A DNA stretch of 64,000 bases from Campylobacter coli 76339 (lineage in GTDB: Bacteria; Campylobacterota; Campylobacteria; Campylobacterales; Campylobacteraceae), in NCBI GenBank assembly GCA_000470055.1, contig HG326877.1:757661-821660 (forward strand), read 5' to 3'. This document shows, piece after piece, positions 53,965 to 64,000 of the stretch (positions are counted from its first letter, which is position 1; every line of letters starts with the position of its first letter). The position numbers and the translations under genes were made by a program. The notes below the pieces were generated by a model. The model was not told where the DNA came from and did no database searches. It worked only from the letters and a program-made list of their open reading frames with translations.

Positions 53965-54575
53965 TGTTTGTAAGTAAAATTATCATCACTGATGATTTTG
54001 ATGGTATTAGAGCTGAGCTTTTAAAACAATTTCATCCTAATTCTTTGCGTTTTATACCTAAAGAAGTTGCAAGCGAGTTTTTAATCGATGATGCTAAAGC
54101 GATTGAAAAGGAAAGTTATATCGCAGAAACAAGTGAAAAAATCATTGTTTTAATGGCGAATTCTTTTAGGATAGAAGCTCAAAATTTTTTACTTAAGCTT
54201 CTTGAAGAACCGCCAAAAAATATCAAATTTCTTATCGTAGTTCCTTCTAAAAATTTACTTTTGCCCACTATAAAATCGCGTCTTATTTGTGAAAAACGCA
54301 ACAAAATAAAGGCTAAAAATACTTTAAATTTAGAACTTAATAAAATGGATTTAAAGACTTTGTTTGAGTTTTTACAAGAAAATGAAAATTTAGATAAAGC
54401 AGAATTAATGGAAAAAATTGCACTGATTGCAGAAGAAAGTGTTAAATTTAAAGATTTTAATGCCGATGAGCTTGAATTTTTTTATGAAAGCTATGAGCTT
54501 GCAAAGTTAAATTCCAAAAGCTCTTTGATACTGGCTACGCTTTTATTAAACTATTATACAAAGAATGAAAAATGA
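53964..54575 (+). CDS. holB: DNA polymerase III delta' subunit (HolB)
   Basis: A short (203-residue) clamp-loader delta' subunit. IIVLMANSFRIEAQNFLLKLLEEPPKNIKFLI spans the conserved EAxNALLKxLEEPP-type block, followed by LLLPTIKSRL. No Walker A motif or zinc cluster is seen, consistent with the reduced delta' of epsilonproteobacteria. The start is GTG overlapping the hobA stop. Equivalent to Cj0584. Confidence 0.85.
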   Translation: MFVSKIIITDDFDGIRAELLKQFHPNSLRFIPKEVASEFLIDDAKAIEKESYIAETSEKIIVLMANSFRIEAQNFLLKLLEEPPKNIKFLIVVPSKNLLLPTIKSRLICEKRNKIKAKNTLNLELNKMDLKTLFEFLQENENLDKAELMEKIALIAEESVKFKDFNADELEFFYESYELAKLNSKSSLILATLLLNYYTKNEK

Positions 54576-55714
54576 AATTTTTTAAAATCAATCCAAACAC
54601 TGATTTTAACGTGCTTTGCTCTTTTATAAATCCTCATAAAATGGGGCAAAAAATTATGAGTGAAAAAACTCAAATTCATTTTGTTTTGATTAAAGATATA
54701 ACTACTCCTGCGGCAAATATTTTAAAACAAGATGCCTTAAGGGTGGGAGCTGAGCTTATAACACACAAGGAAGTTATCACTGCTAAAATCGCGCATTCCA
54801 ATGCGCTTTTAATGGCTACAAAAGAACAAATTCAAAAACTTATAAACAAAGAAAAGCTTCAAGACTTTGGACTTAAAAATTTAGCTAGATTTTTAGAAAA
54901 TGATTTTTCAAAATCAAAGCAAGTAGAGCTTATGGCAGTTATAAATGTCAATGAAGATAGTTTTAATGCTGATTCTAGGGTGGGTTATAAAGATTTTGAA
55001 GAAAGAATAAATAAAATTTTAGCTTTAAATCCTGAGTATATTGATATAGGAGCGGTAAGTTCTAGGCCAAAAAGCGTATATTGTGGCAAGGAAGAAGAGT
55101 TTAGAAGACTTAAAAATGTGCTGGATTTAATTTATGATAAAAATTATTATGAAAAAGCCATTTTTAGTTTGGATAGTTTTGATGAATATTGCTTAGAATA
55201 CGCTTTAAACAAGGGCTTTAAATTTATTAATGATATTAGTAGTTTAAGAAATCTTAATTTAGCCAAACTTGCAAGTAAATACAATGCAAAATACTGCCTT
55301 ATGCATATGCAAAATGACCCTTTAACCATGCAAGATGATCCAAGATATGATGATTTGCTTGATGAAATGAGTAGTTTTTTTAAAGAAAAACTTGAAATTT
55401 TAGATGCTTTAGGAGTGAAAGAAAGTATTTTAGATGTGGGAATTGGCTTTGGTAAAAGTGCAGAACATAATATGATTTTAATCAAGCATTTAGAACATTT
55501 CTTGCAATTTAAAAAGCCCTTGCTTGTAGGAGCAAGTCGTAAAAGCGTGATCAATGCGTATTATGAAAGTGAAGTTAAAGATCGCTTAGCGGGGACTTTG
55601 TATTTGCATTTAAAGGCTTTTGAAAATGGTGCGAGCATTATAAGGGTGCATGATTTATACGAGCATAAACAGCTTTTTGCAATGGCAAATGCGATGCAAA
55701 GCATAGGAGTTTAA
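54572..55714 (+). CDS. folP: Dihydropteroate synthase with N-terminal extension
   Basis: A 380-residue protein, about 100 longer than typical DHPS. The catalytic barrel starts near residue 122 with LMAVINVNEDSFNADSRV; IDIGAVSSRPKS, FINDISSLRN, CLMHMQNDPLTM and LVGASRKSVIN are the folate and pABA blocks. The first 115 residues are an extension found in the Campylobacter/Helicobacter enzymes. It is the sulfonamide target. Equivalent to Cj0585. Confidence 0.93.
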   Translation: MKFFKINPNTDFNVLCSFINPHKMGQKIMSEKTQIHFVLIKDITTPAANILKQDALRVGAELITHKEVITAKIAHSNALLMATKEQIQKLINKEKLQDFGLKNLARFLENDFSKSKQVELMAVINVNEDSFNADSRVGYKDFEERINKILALNPEYIDIGAVSSRPKSVYCGKEEEFRRLKNVLDLIYDKNYYEKAIFSLDSFDEYCLEYALNKGFKFINDISSLRNLNLAKLASKYNAKYCLMHMQNDPLTMQDDPRYDDLLDEMSSFFKEKLEILDALGVKESILDVGIGFGKSAEHNMILIKHLEHFLQFKKPLLVGASRKSVINAYYESEVKDRLAGTLYLHLKAFENGASIIRVHDLYEHKQLFAMANAMQSIGV

Positions 55715-58639
<2,925 letters not shown>

Positions 58640-58643
<4 letters not shown>

Positions 58644-59389
58644 GATATGATATTTTTGTAGCAAAGCGTTTAAATCTTAGCAGAAATAAAGCTTTAGAAT
58701 TGATAGAAAATGAAGAAATTTTGCTTAACTCCAAACCTTATAAAGCTTCTTTTGATGTGCAAAATCTGCTTAAAAATAAGATAGCAGATCAAGAAGAGCT
58801 TTTAAATTCCAAAGAATTAAATTTAGAGCTTTTGGGTGAGCTTTATGTTTCTCGTGCGGCTTTTAAGCTCAAATATTTTTTAGAAAATCATAATATCAAT
58901 ATAGCAAATAAAACCTGCCTTGATATAGGTTCAAGCACGGGCGGTTTTGTGCAAATTTTATTAGAACACGAGGCTTTGAAAGTAAGTGCTTTAGATGTGG
59001 GCGATAATCAACTCCATCCTAGTTTACGCGATGATAAAAGGATTGAAATTATTGAAAATACGGATTTAAGAACTTTTAAAAGCGAGCAAAAATTTGATTT
59101 TATCACTTGCGATGTCAGTTTTATTTCTTTAACTCATTTGCTTTTGTATATCGATAATTTAGCTTTAAAAGATATAGTTTTGCTTTTTAAGCCTCAATTT
59201 GAAGTTGGTAAGCAAGCAAAAAGAGATAAAAAAGGTGTTTTAAAAGATGAAAAGGCTGTGCTTAAAGCTATGAGAGAATTTGAAAATGCTTGTGCGCGTT
59301 TAGGTTGGATCTTGCAATGTTGCGAAGAGTCTAAAATCAAAGGAAAAGAGGGTAATATTGAATATTTTTACTACTACACTAAAAAATAA
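58640..59389 (+). CDS. tlyA: TlyA, rRNA 2'-O-methyltransferase / haemolysin-like
   Basis: A 249-residue TlyA (type I length). An N-terminal S4 RNA-binding domain (MRYDIFVAKRLNLSRNKALEL) is followed by an FtsJ-like methyltransferase: YVSRAAFKLKYFLE with the catalytic Lys, CLDIGSSTGGFVQILLE as SAM motif I, and ITCDVSFISLTH with the catalytic Asp. It methylates ribose in 16S and/or 23S rRNA and affects capreomycin sensitivity and virulence traits. Equivalent to Cj0588. Confidence 0.93.
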
Positions 59390-60194
59390 TATTAAAACCT
59401 TAGCCATAGGATGTTTTGATGGAGTTCATTTAGGGCATAAAAAGCTTATAGAGTGCCTAGATGATTCGGGGGCTCTTTTGATTATCGATAAATTTAAGGG
59501 TAAAAAGCTTTGTACCAATCAAGACAAAGCATTCTTAGCTCAAAAAGAGATCATAGAACTTGATTTTGAAAGCATCAAGGCTTTAGATGGTAAGGATTTT
59601 TTACAAGCTTTAAAAGAGGAATTTGTAAATTTAGAGCGTATAGTTGTAGGTTTTGATTTTTCTTTTGGAAAAAATAGAAGTTATAAAGCAAAAGATATAG
59701 AAGTACTTAGTGGGATTAAAACAACGATTATAGATGAATTTAGATTAGGTGGAGTGGGCGTTCATGCAAGCTTGATTAAAGAGTATTTAGCACAAGGCGA
59801 TATCAAAAAGGCAAATTCTTTCTTGGGGCGAAATTATGCAATTAAAGGTAAGCTCATAAAGGGTCAAGGGCTTGGCTCAAAAGAACTTTTTGCAACTTTA
59901 AATTTAGAATGCGAGGAGTATTTTTTACCTAAAAATGGTGTTTATGCTAGCATTGTGAGTTTTCATGATAAACACTATAAGAGCGTAAGTTTTGTAGGTG
60001 TGCGCTCTAGCGATATGCAATTTGCCATAGAAAGTCATATTATAGAAAAATTTGATGAAAGCTTGGCTATAGGGGAAGTTTTAGAGCTTGAATTTGTAGA
60101 ATTTCTAAGAGAAAATCAAAAATTTAACGATCTTGCCCAACTTAAAGAACAAATTTCAAAAGATATAAATCAAGCTAAAGCGTGTTTAGGATAG
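59358..60194 (+). CDS. ribF: Riboflavin kinase / FAD synthetase
   Basis: A 278-residue bifunctional RibF, slightly shorter than usual. The N-terminal FAD synthetase domain shows LAIGCFDGVHLGHKKLIE and VGFDFSFGKNR; the C-terminal kinase domain has GKLIKGQGLGSKELFATLNL, where the last residues replace the usual G-x-PTAN. The start is TTG within the tlyA 3' end (32-base overlap). Equivalent to Cj0589. Confidence 0.92.
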   Translation: MNIFTTTLKNNIKTLAIGCFDGVHLGHKKLIECLDDSGALLIIDKFKGKKLCTNQDKAFLAQKEIIELDFESIKALDGKDFLQALKEEFVNLERIVVGFDFSFGKNRSYKAKDIEVLSGIKTTIIDEFRLGGVGVHASLIKEYLAQGDIKKANSFLGRNYAIKGKLIKGQGLGSKELFATLNLECEEYFLPKNGVYASIVSFHDKHYKSVSFVGVRSSDMQFAIESHIIEKFDESLAIGEVLELEFVEFLRENQKFNDLAQLKEQISKDINQAKACLG

Positions 60195-60197
60195 AGA

Positions 60198-60902
60198 ATG
60201 AAAGACGAACTTTTTAAAGAAAAATTAACCAAACAATTTGAATTTGATAGGAGTGTCGCAAGTGTTTTTGATGATATGATTAACCGTTCTGTGCCTTTTT
60301 ATAAAGAAAATTTAGAACTTTGTGCAAATTTGATAAAAAAATTGACCAAAGAGGGAGCAAAGGTTTGTGATTTGGGCTGTTCTAGTGCGAATTTTTTAAT
60401 TTTTTTAGCCAACTTAAGAAAAGATCTCAAGCTTTTTGGTGTGGATAATGCACCTTCTATGCTTGAAATCGCCAAATCAAAAGCGCAAGCTTATGGCTTA
60501 AATATCAAATTTTTTGAAGCGAATTTGTGTGATTTTGTCTTTTTTCAAAGTGATGTATTTGTGGCTAATTATACTTTGCAATTCATCCGTCCGCCTAAAA
60601 GACAAGAGCTTGTTAATGAAATTTATAAGAATTTAAACAAAGGTGGTATTTTCATCATGAGTGAAAAAATTCTTTATGAAGATGCTTTTTTGTCTAAAAA
60701 TATGATAGAACTTTATGCGGATTATAAAGAAAGACAAGGTTATTCTAAAATCGAAATTGCAGCCAAAAGAGAGGCTTTGGAAAATGTTCTTATCCCTTAT
60801 AGCGAAAAAGAAAATTTAGATATGCTTAAAAATGCAGGATTTGAAAAAATAGAAAGTGTTTTTAAGTGGGTTAATTTTGAAACCTTTATAGCTTTTAAAT
60901 AA
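60198..60902 (+). CDS. cmoA: CmoA, carboxy-SAM synthase
   Basis: A 234-residue SAM-dependent enzyme like CmoA, which makes carboxy-SAM for the cmo5U34 modification of tRNA. FDDMINRSVPFYKENL, VCDLGCSSANFLIFL, VDNAPSMLEIAK, YTLQFIRPPKRQELV and GGIFIMSEKI match the family closely. The partner cmoB is not in this window. Equivalent to Cj0590. It ends three bases before the convergent lipoprotein gene. Confidence 0.9.
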   Translation: MKDELFKEKLTKQFEFDRSVASVFDDMINRSVPFYKENLELCANLIKKLTKEGAKVCDLGCSSANFLIFLANLRKDLKLFGVDNAPSMLEIAKSKAQAYGLNIKFFEANLCDFVFFQSDVFVANYTLQFIRPPKRQELVNEIYKNLNKGGIFIMSEKILYEDAFLSKNMIELYADYKERQGYSKIEIAAKREALENVLIPYSEKENLDMLKNAGFEKIESVFKWVNFETFIAFK

Positions 60903-60905
60903 AGA

Positions 60906-61124
60906 CTATTTTGTTTGCGTATCATGGCCTTCATCCCAATCTTCTTTTGGGATGGCAACACTATGAGCATTTACACAATCTTGGCTGATGATAGATTTCA
61001 AACGACATTCATCACTTCTTTTTTTAGCTTCTTCAGGGTGAGCTTTATAGTATTCTACACTTTTGGTTTGCCCGCAAGCTATAAAAAATAAACCAATAAG
61101 AGTAAGTAGTATCGCTTTATTCAT
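60906..61124 (-). CDS. Small EexN-family lipoprotein
   Basis: A 72-residue lipoprotein. The signal peptide MNKAILLTLIGLFFIAC ends with a lipobox Cys17. The mature part SVEYYKAHPEEAKKRSDEC and DCVNA follow the EexN (entry-exclusion-like) family pattern. Such small lipoproteins are common in Campylobacter and are not proof of a conjugative element here. Equivalent to Cj0591c by position. Confidence 0.82.
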   Translation of the reverse strand: MNKAILLTLIGLFFIACGQTKSVEYYKAHPEEAKKRSDECRLKSIISQDCVNAHSVAIPKEDWDEGHDTQTK

Positions 61125-61202
61125 AGTATTTTCCTCAAGTATAGTTAAACTTTTATTGCGCTGATTTTGTAAATCTTAGCAAATTTTTATAAATATAAAT
61201 TA

Positions 61203-61835
61203 TTATTTTTCCTCATTATAGGAAAAAACAGGCAAAGACCATTGATATTTGATCGCCAAAAGTCTTGCTGTAACTCCTACAAATAGTGTTACAAGTGTAC
61301 AAATTAAAGCGTGTAATTCAAGATAAACCATTAAGGTGTAATAAATCGCTCCTGCTATGATTGCAATTCCTGCATAAATTTCTTTTTGAAATACTAAAGG
61401 AATTCTCATACATAAAATATCTCTTAAAATTCCACCAAAAACACCTGTAATTACTGCTGCGGAGATTGCGATGATAAGGCCATGGTTTTGTTCTATTGCA
61501 ATTTGCGCTCCAAGTATACTAAAGACTACAAGTCCTATGGCATCAAGTGTTAAAAATAAACTTTCTAATCTGCTGACAATGCGCGGAATTTTAGTAGCAA
61601 CAAGAGCACAAAAACAAATCAAAATGATATATTCAGGATGCTCCACCCAAGTTAGTGGATAATGACCCAAAAGCACATCGCGTATGCTTCCGCCTCCTAT
61701 GGCAGTTACTAAAGCTATAAAAATCACTCCAAAAAGATCCATTTTATGTCTACCTGCAGCCAAAGCACCCGTCATGCCCTCTGCTGAAATTCCTATGATA
61801 TAAAGTATAGTTATGGTTAAAGCACTAATTTCCAT
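61203..61835 (-). CDS. TRIC/UPF0126 family membrane protein
   Basis: A 210-residue membrane protein with seven predicted segments built from two repeats. The repeats carry GGGSIRDVLLG (about residue 47) and GGILRDILCM (about residue 134), the Gly-rich signature of UPF0126/bacterial TRIC-like cation channels. The physiological substrate is unknown. Equivalent to Cj0593c. Confidence 0.87.
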   Translation of the reverse strand: MEISALTITILYIIGISAEGMTGALAAGRHKMDLFGVIFIALVTAIGGGSIRDVLLGHYPLTWVEHPEYIILICFCALVATKIPRIVSRLESLFLTLDAIGLVVFSILGAQIAIEQNHGLIIAISAAVITGVFGGILRDILCMRIPLVFQKEIYAGIAIIAGAIYYTLMVYLELHALICTLVTLFVGVTARLLAIKYQWSLPVFSYNEEK

Positions 61836-61844
61836 TGGTAACCT

Positions 61845-62495
61845 TTAGAATTTATTGCAAGAAATTTTATAATCATTGATTTTTTCGCTCTGGATATCGT
61901 TATTTGGTACCTCATAGCATTCTTTAAACTGAGAAGTTTTGATGATCTTAACATAAGAACTCGGTATAGCAACACCATTTTTAATAAATTTAGGATTTTT
62001 GCCATAAAGTATTAGATTTAGCACTTCAACACTTTGAAATTTAAAAGCAAGACTTCTTTCTCTTTGTTCGATTTCATTCCAAACCGTTGCGTTAACTTGT
62101 GCATTTTGTGGAGTGATATTACTCATCAAAAAAACTGATGTTTGTGCTGCTTTACTGAAGCGAAAAGAAGCATTTGAAGCTATGTGCCCTCGGGTATAGC
62201 CGCTATTTTTATAATCACTCCAAGTACTGCGGTATTTTTTAGGGATATTTGTATCGTCTTCAAAACGCGGGCGTTTTTTGATCTGTTTTTCTTTTAAATT
62301 GGACGCTTCTACCTTGTAAGCTATGGCTTTAGTACTTTTGAGTTTATAATCATAACAATTGGTATAAAAAAATTTATCCAAAACAACGGAGCAATTTAGA
62401 GGATTAAAATAAGATGCAAATTCTTTATCGGGTTTATAGGCTTCTAAAGCAAAAACATGAAGTGCAAATGTTAATAAAAAGATAATAAATTTCAT
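61845..62495 (-). CDS. DNA/RNA non-specific endonuclease, secreted
   Basis: A 216-residue nuclease of the beta-beta-alpha-metal (NucA/EndA) family. The signal peptide is MKFIIFLLTFALHVFA. The active-site block reads YTRGHIAS (catalytic His104; usually DRGH, so Asp is replaced by Thr), followed by MSNITPQNAQVNATVWNEIE, which holds the metal-binding Asn. Extracellular nucleases of this type limit natural transformation in some Campylobacter strains, though those are phage-borne genes (dns); this one is a core gene equivalent to Cj0594c. It overlaps nth by four bases. Confidence 0.88.
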   Translation of the reverse strand: MKFIIFLLTFALHVFALEAYKPDKEFASYFNPLNCSVVLDKFFYTNCYDYKLKSTKAIAYKVEASNLKEKQIKKRPRFEDDTNIPKKYRSTWSDYKNSGYTRGHIASNASFRFSKAAQTSVFLMSNITPQNAQVNATVWNEIEQRERSLAFKFQSVEVLNLILYGKNPKFIKNGVAIPSSYVKIIKTSQFKECYEVPNNDIQSEKINDYKISCNKF

Positions 62496-63118
62496 TTAAG
62501 TTCCTTGTCTTTACTTTTGCAAAGATGGTTTAGAAAACATTCTTTACATAGAGGTTTTTTAGCCTTGCAAACATAGCGTCCAAAAAGTACCATGGCTTGA
62601 TGGAGATAGTTAAGATTATCTTTAAATATGCGTGTTAAGTCTTCTTCAGTAGCTTCAGGAGTTTTCGCTTTGCTAAGCCCTAAGCGATGAGAAACACGAA
62701 AAACATGAGTATCTACTGCCATACAGTTTGCACCGCACCATTCGATCAAAACCACATGGGCTGTTTTTTGTCCTACTCCAGCTAAGGATTTTAATTTTTC
62801 TTCTTCCAGTGGAATTTGGGCATTGAAATTTTCACAGACTGATTGAGCCATTTTGATGAGGTTTTGAGCCTTGTTGTTATAAAAAGAACAGCTTTGTATA
62901 TAGGTTTTAAGACTTGATAAATTTGCATTTGCAAGACTTTTTATATCAGGATAAGCTTTAAACAGCTCAGGGGTGATAAGATTGACCCTTTTATCAGTAC
63001 ATTGCGCAGAAAGCATCACGCAGACTAAAAGTTCATAAAGATTTGAAAACTTTAATTCTGTGGTGGGCTTGTCAAAATGTTTTAAAAAAAGTTCTTTAAT
63101 TTCTGAATTTCTTTTCAT
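62492..63118 (-). CDS. nth: Endonuclease III
   Basis: A 208-residue base-excision repair glycosylase/AP lyase for oxidised pyrimidines. LSAQCTDKRVN, the helix-hairpin-helix LAGVGQKTAHVV with Lys118, catalytic Asp136 in AVDTHVFRVSHRLGL, and the C-terminal 4Fe-4S Cys set (C-x6-C-x2-C-x5-C) are all present. Equivalent to Cj0595c. It diverges from peb4. Confidence 0.97.
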   Translation of the reverse strand: MKRNSEIKELFLKHFDKPTTELKFSNLYELLVCVMLSAQCTDKRVNLITPELFKAYPDIKSLANANLSSLKTYIQSCSFYNNKAQNLIKMAQSVCENFNAQIPLEEEKLKSLAGVGQKTAHVVLIEWCGANCMAVDTHVFRVSHRLGLSKAKTPEATEEDLTRIFKDNLNYLHQAMVLFGRYVCKAKKPLCKECFLNHLCKSKDKELK

Positions 63119-63157
63119 TTTTTTATTTTAATTAATTAGCTTTAAACCAAGTTGAGA

Positions 63158-63163
63158 TATAAT
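63158..63163 (+). promoter_or_regulatory. -10 box of the peb4 promoter
   Basis: TATAAT in the 84-base divergent gap between nth and peb4, 40 bases before the peb4 ATG, which has the RBS AAGGGAG. Confidence 0.6.
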
Positions 63164-63202
63164 TGATTTTAATCTATAATTTATTAAAAAAAGGGAGTAA
63201 AA

Positions 63203-64000
63203 ATGAGAAAAGTTTCTCTAATTGCCGCAGCTTTGATTGCTGGTGCAGCTTTAAATTTAAATGCAGCTACTATAGCTACTGTAAACGGTAAAAATATAAG
63301 CGATACTGAAGTAAGCGAATTTTTTGCACCGATGCTTAGAGGAGAGGATTTTAAAACCTTGCCTGATCATCAAAAAAAGGCACTTGTACAACAATACATC
63401 ATGCAAGATTTGATACTACAAGATGCTAAAAAACAAAATTTAGAAAAAGATTCTCTTTATAAAAAAGAATTAGAACGCGCAAAAGACAGCATACTTGTTA
63501 ATGTTTATCAAGAAAAAATTCTTAATTCTATCAAGGTTGATTCTTCTAAAGTTAAAGCATTTTATGAACAAAATAAAGAAAAATATATTAGACCTGCTGC
63601 AGTTCAGGCTAAGCATATCTTAGTATCTAGCGAACAAGAAGCTAAAGATATTATTAAAGAACTTAAGGGTTTAAAAGGCAAAGCTTTAGATGATAAATTC
63701 AGTCAACTTGCTAAAGAAAAATCAATCGATCCAGGTTCAAAAAATCAAGGTGGAGAATTAGGTTGGTTTGATCAATCAACAATGGTAAAACCTTTTACTG
63801 ATGCAGCATTTGCGCTTAAAAATGGTACTATTACAACCACTCCTGTAAAAACAAATTTCGGCTATCATGTAATCTTAAAAGAAAATTCTCGTGCAAAAGA
63901 ACAAATCAAATTTGATGATGTTAAAAAAGGCATTGAAAATGGTTTAAGATTTGAAGAATTTAAAAGAGTAATCAACCAAAAAGGTCAAGATTTATTAAAT
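63203..64000 (+). CDS. peb4: PEB4 (Cbf2) periplasmic peptidyl-prolyl isomerase, partial
   Basis: The first 266 codons of PEB4; the frame is open at the right edge and the full protein is about 273 residues. The signal peptide is MRKVSLIAAALIAGAALNLNA, the chaperone domain begins ATIATVNGKNISDTEV, and the parvulin domain spans about 130-230 (AKHILV, GSKNQGGELGWFDQSTM, VKTNFGYHVILKEN). PEB4 helps outer-membrane protein folding and adhesion in C. jejuni. Equivalent to Cj0596, with enough substitutions to suggest another species such as C. coli. Confidence 0.95.
   Translation, partial: MRKVSLIAAALIAGAALNLNAATIATVNGKNISDTEVSEFFAPMLRGEDFKTLPDHQKKALVQQYIMQDLILQDAKKQNLEKDSLYKKELERAKDSILVNVYQEKILNSIKVDSSKVKAFYEQNKEKYIRPAAVQAKHILVSSEQEAKDIIKELKGLKGKALDDKFSQLAKEKSIDPGSKNQGGELGWFDQSTMVKPFTDAAFALKNGTITTTPVKTNFGYHVILKENSRAKEQIKFDDVKKGIENGLRFEEFKRVINQKGQDLLN

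Noticed and set aside
55147-55554. 135-residue minus-strand open frame opposite folP
   Set aside because: Shadow of folP, with Leu/Ser/Lys-rich composition and no RBS.
60906-61124. EexN-like lipoprotein as evidence of a conjugative element
   Set aside because: It is a single core gene in the usual Cj0591c position, with no tra, mob or integrase genes nearby.

Overview
The window is AT-rich epsilonproteobacterial chromosome from a thermophilic Campylobacter, most likely C. coli or a close relative of C. jejuni. The tandem flaA/flaB genes, the flagellin glycosylation island, the peb4 (cbf2) gene, the futalosine-pathway mqnA gene and the lysC-hobA-holB-folP order all fit. The PEB4 reading frame differs at many residues from the C. 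jejuni protein as I recall it, which favours C. coli. Names and NCTC 11168 equivalences are from memory; no search was run.

Region 1 (26-5559) holds flaA, a sigma54 promoter and flaB (broken by a +1 frameshift), then a Maf/PseE family gene read from the opposite strand. Region 2 (5584-19161, minus strand) is one long operon: pseI, a broken maf, legB, legC, a sugar N-formyltransferase, ptmG, a phase-variable methyltransferase (ptmH-like, G10 tract in frame), legI, legG, ptmE, ptmF, ptmB, ptmA. It supplies CMP-legionaminic acid and derivatives. Region 3 (19309-25088) completes the pseudaminic acid pathway: pseA-hisH-hisF on the plus strand, and pseF (multiply broken), pseG, a broken formyltransferase, a PIG-L deacetylase and pseH on the minus strand. 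Region 4 (25185-33579) is the variable end of the island: a DUF2920 protein, a sulfotransferase-like protein, a carrier-protein/adenylating-enzyme pair, an AAC(3)-like acyltransferase, a DUF4910 peptidase-like protein, then pseC and pseB.

Region 5 (33634-42978) is housekeeping: dcd, accB-accC, a SurA/PpiC-like periplasmic protein, gltX, mez, upp, mqnA and the KtrAB potassium system. A tRNA cluster (Phe; Gln and initiator Met) at 43.1-43.6 kb is followed by region 6 (43688-64000): riboflavin, branched-chain amino acid, lipid A, queuosine, Tat, haem-related, lysine, replication, folate, ligase, rRNA/tRNA methylation and repair genes, ending in peb4, which runs off the window. In NCTC 11168 regions 1-5 and region 6 lie far apart (about Cj1283-Cj1339 and Cj0572-Cj0596), so the tRNA cluster appears to mark a rearrangement joint.

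Two features stand out. First, two different N-formyltransferases sit inside the legionaminic and pseudaminic acid operons, and no legH-type acetyltransferase is seen, which suggests N-formylated nonulosonic acids. Second, five reading frames (flaB, maf, formyltransferase 2, pseF and the surA-like gene) are each disrupted, and the simplest repair in each case is removal of inserted bases. That points either to real loss of flagellar function or to insertion-type sequencing errors.
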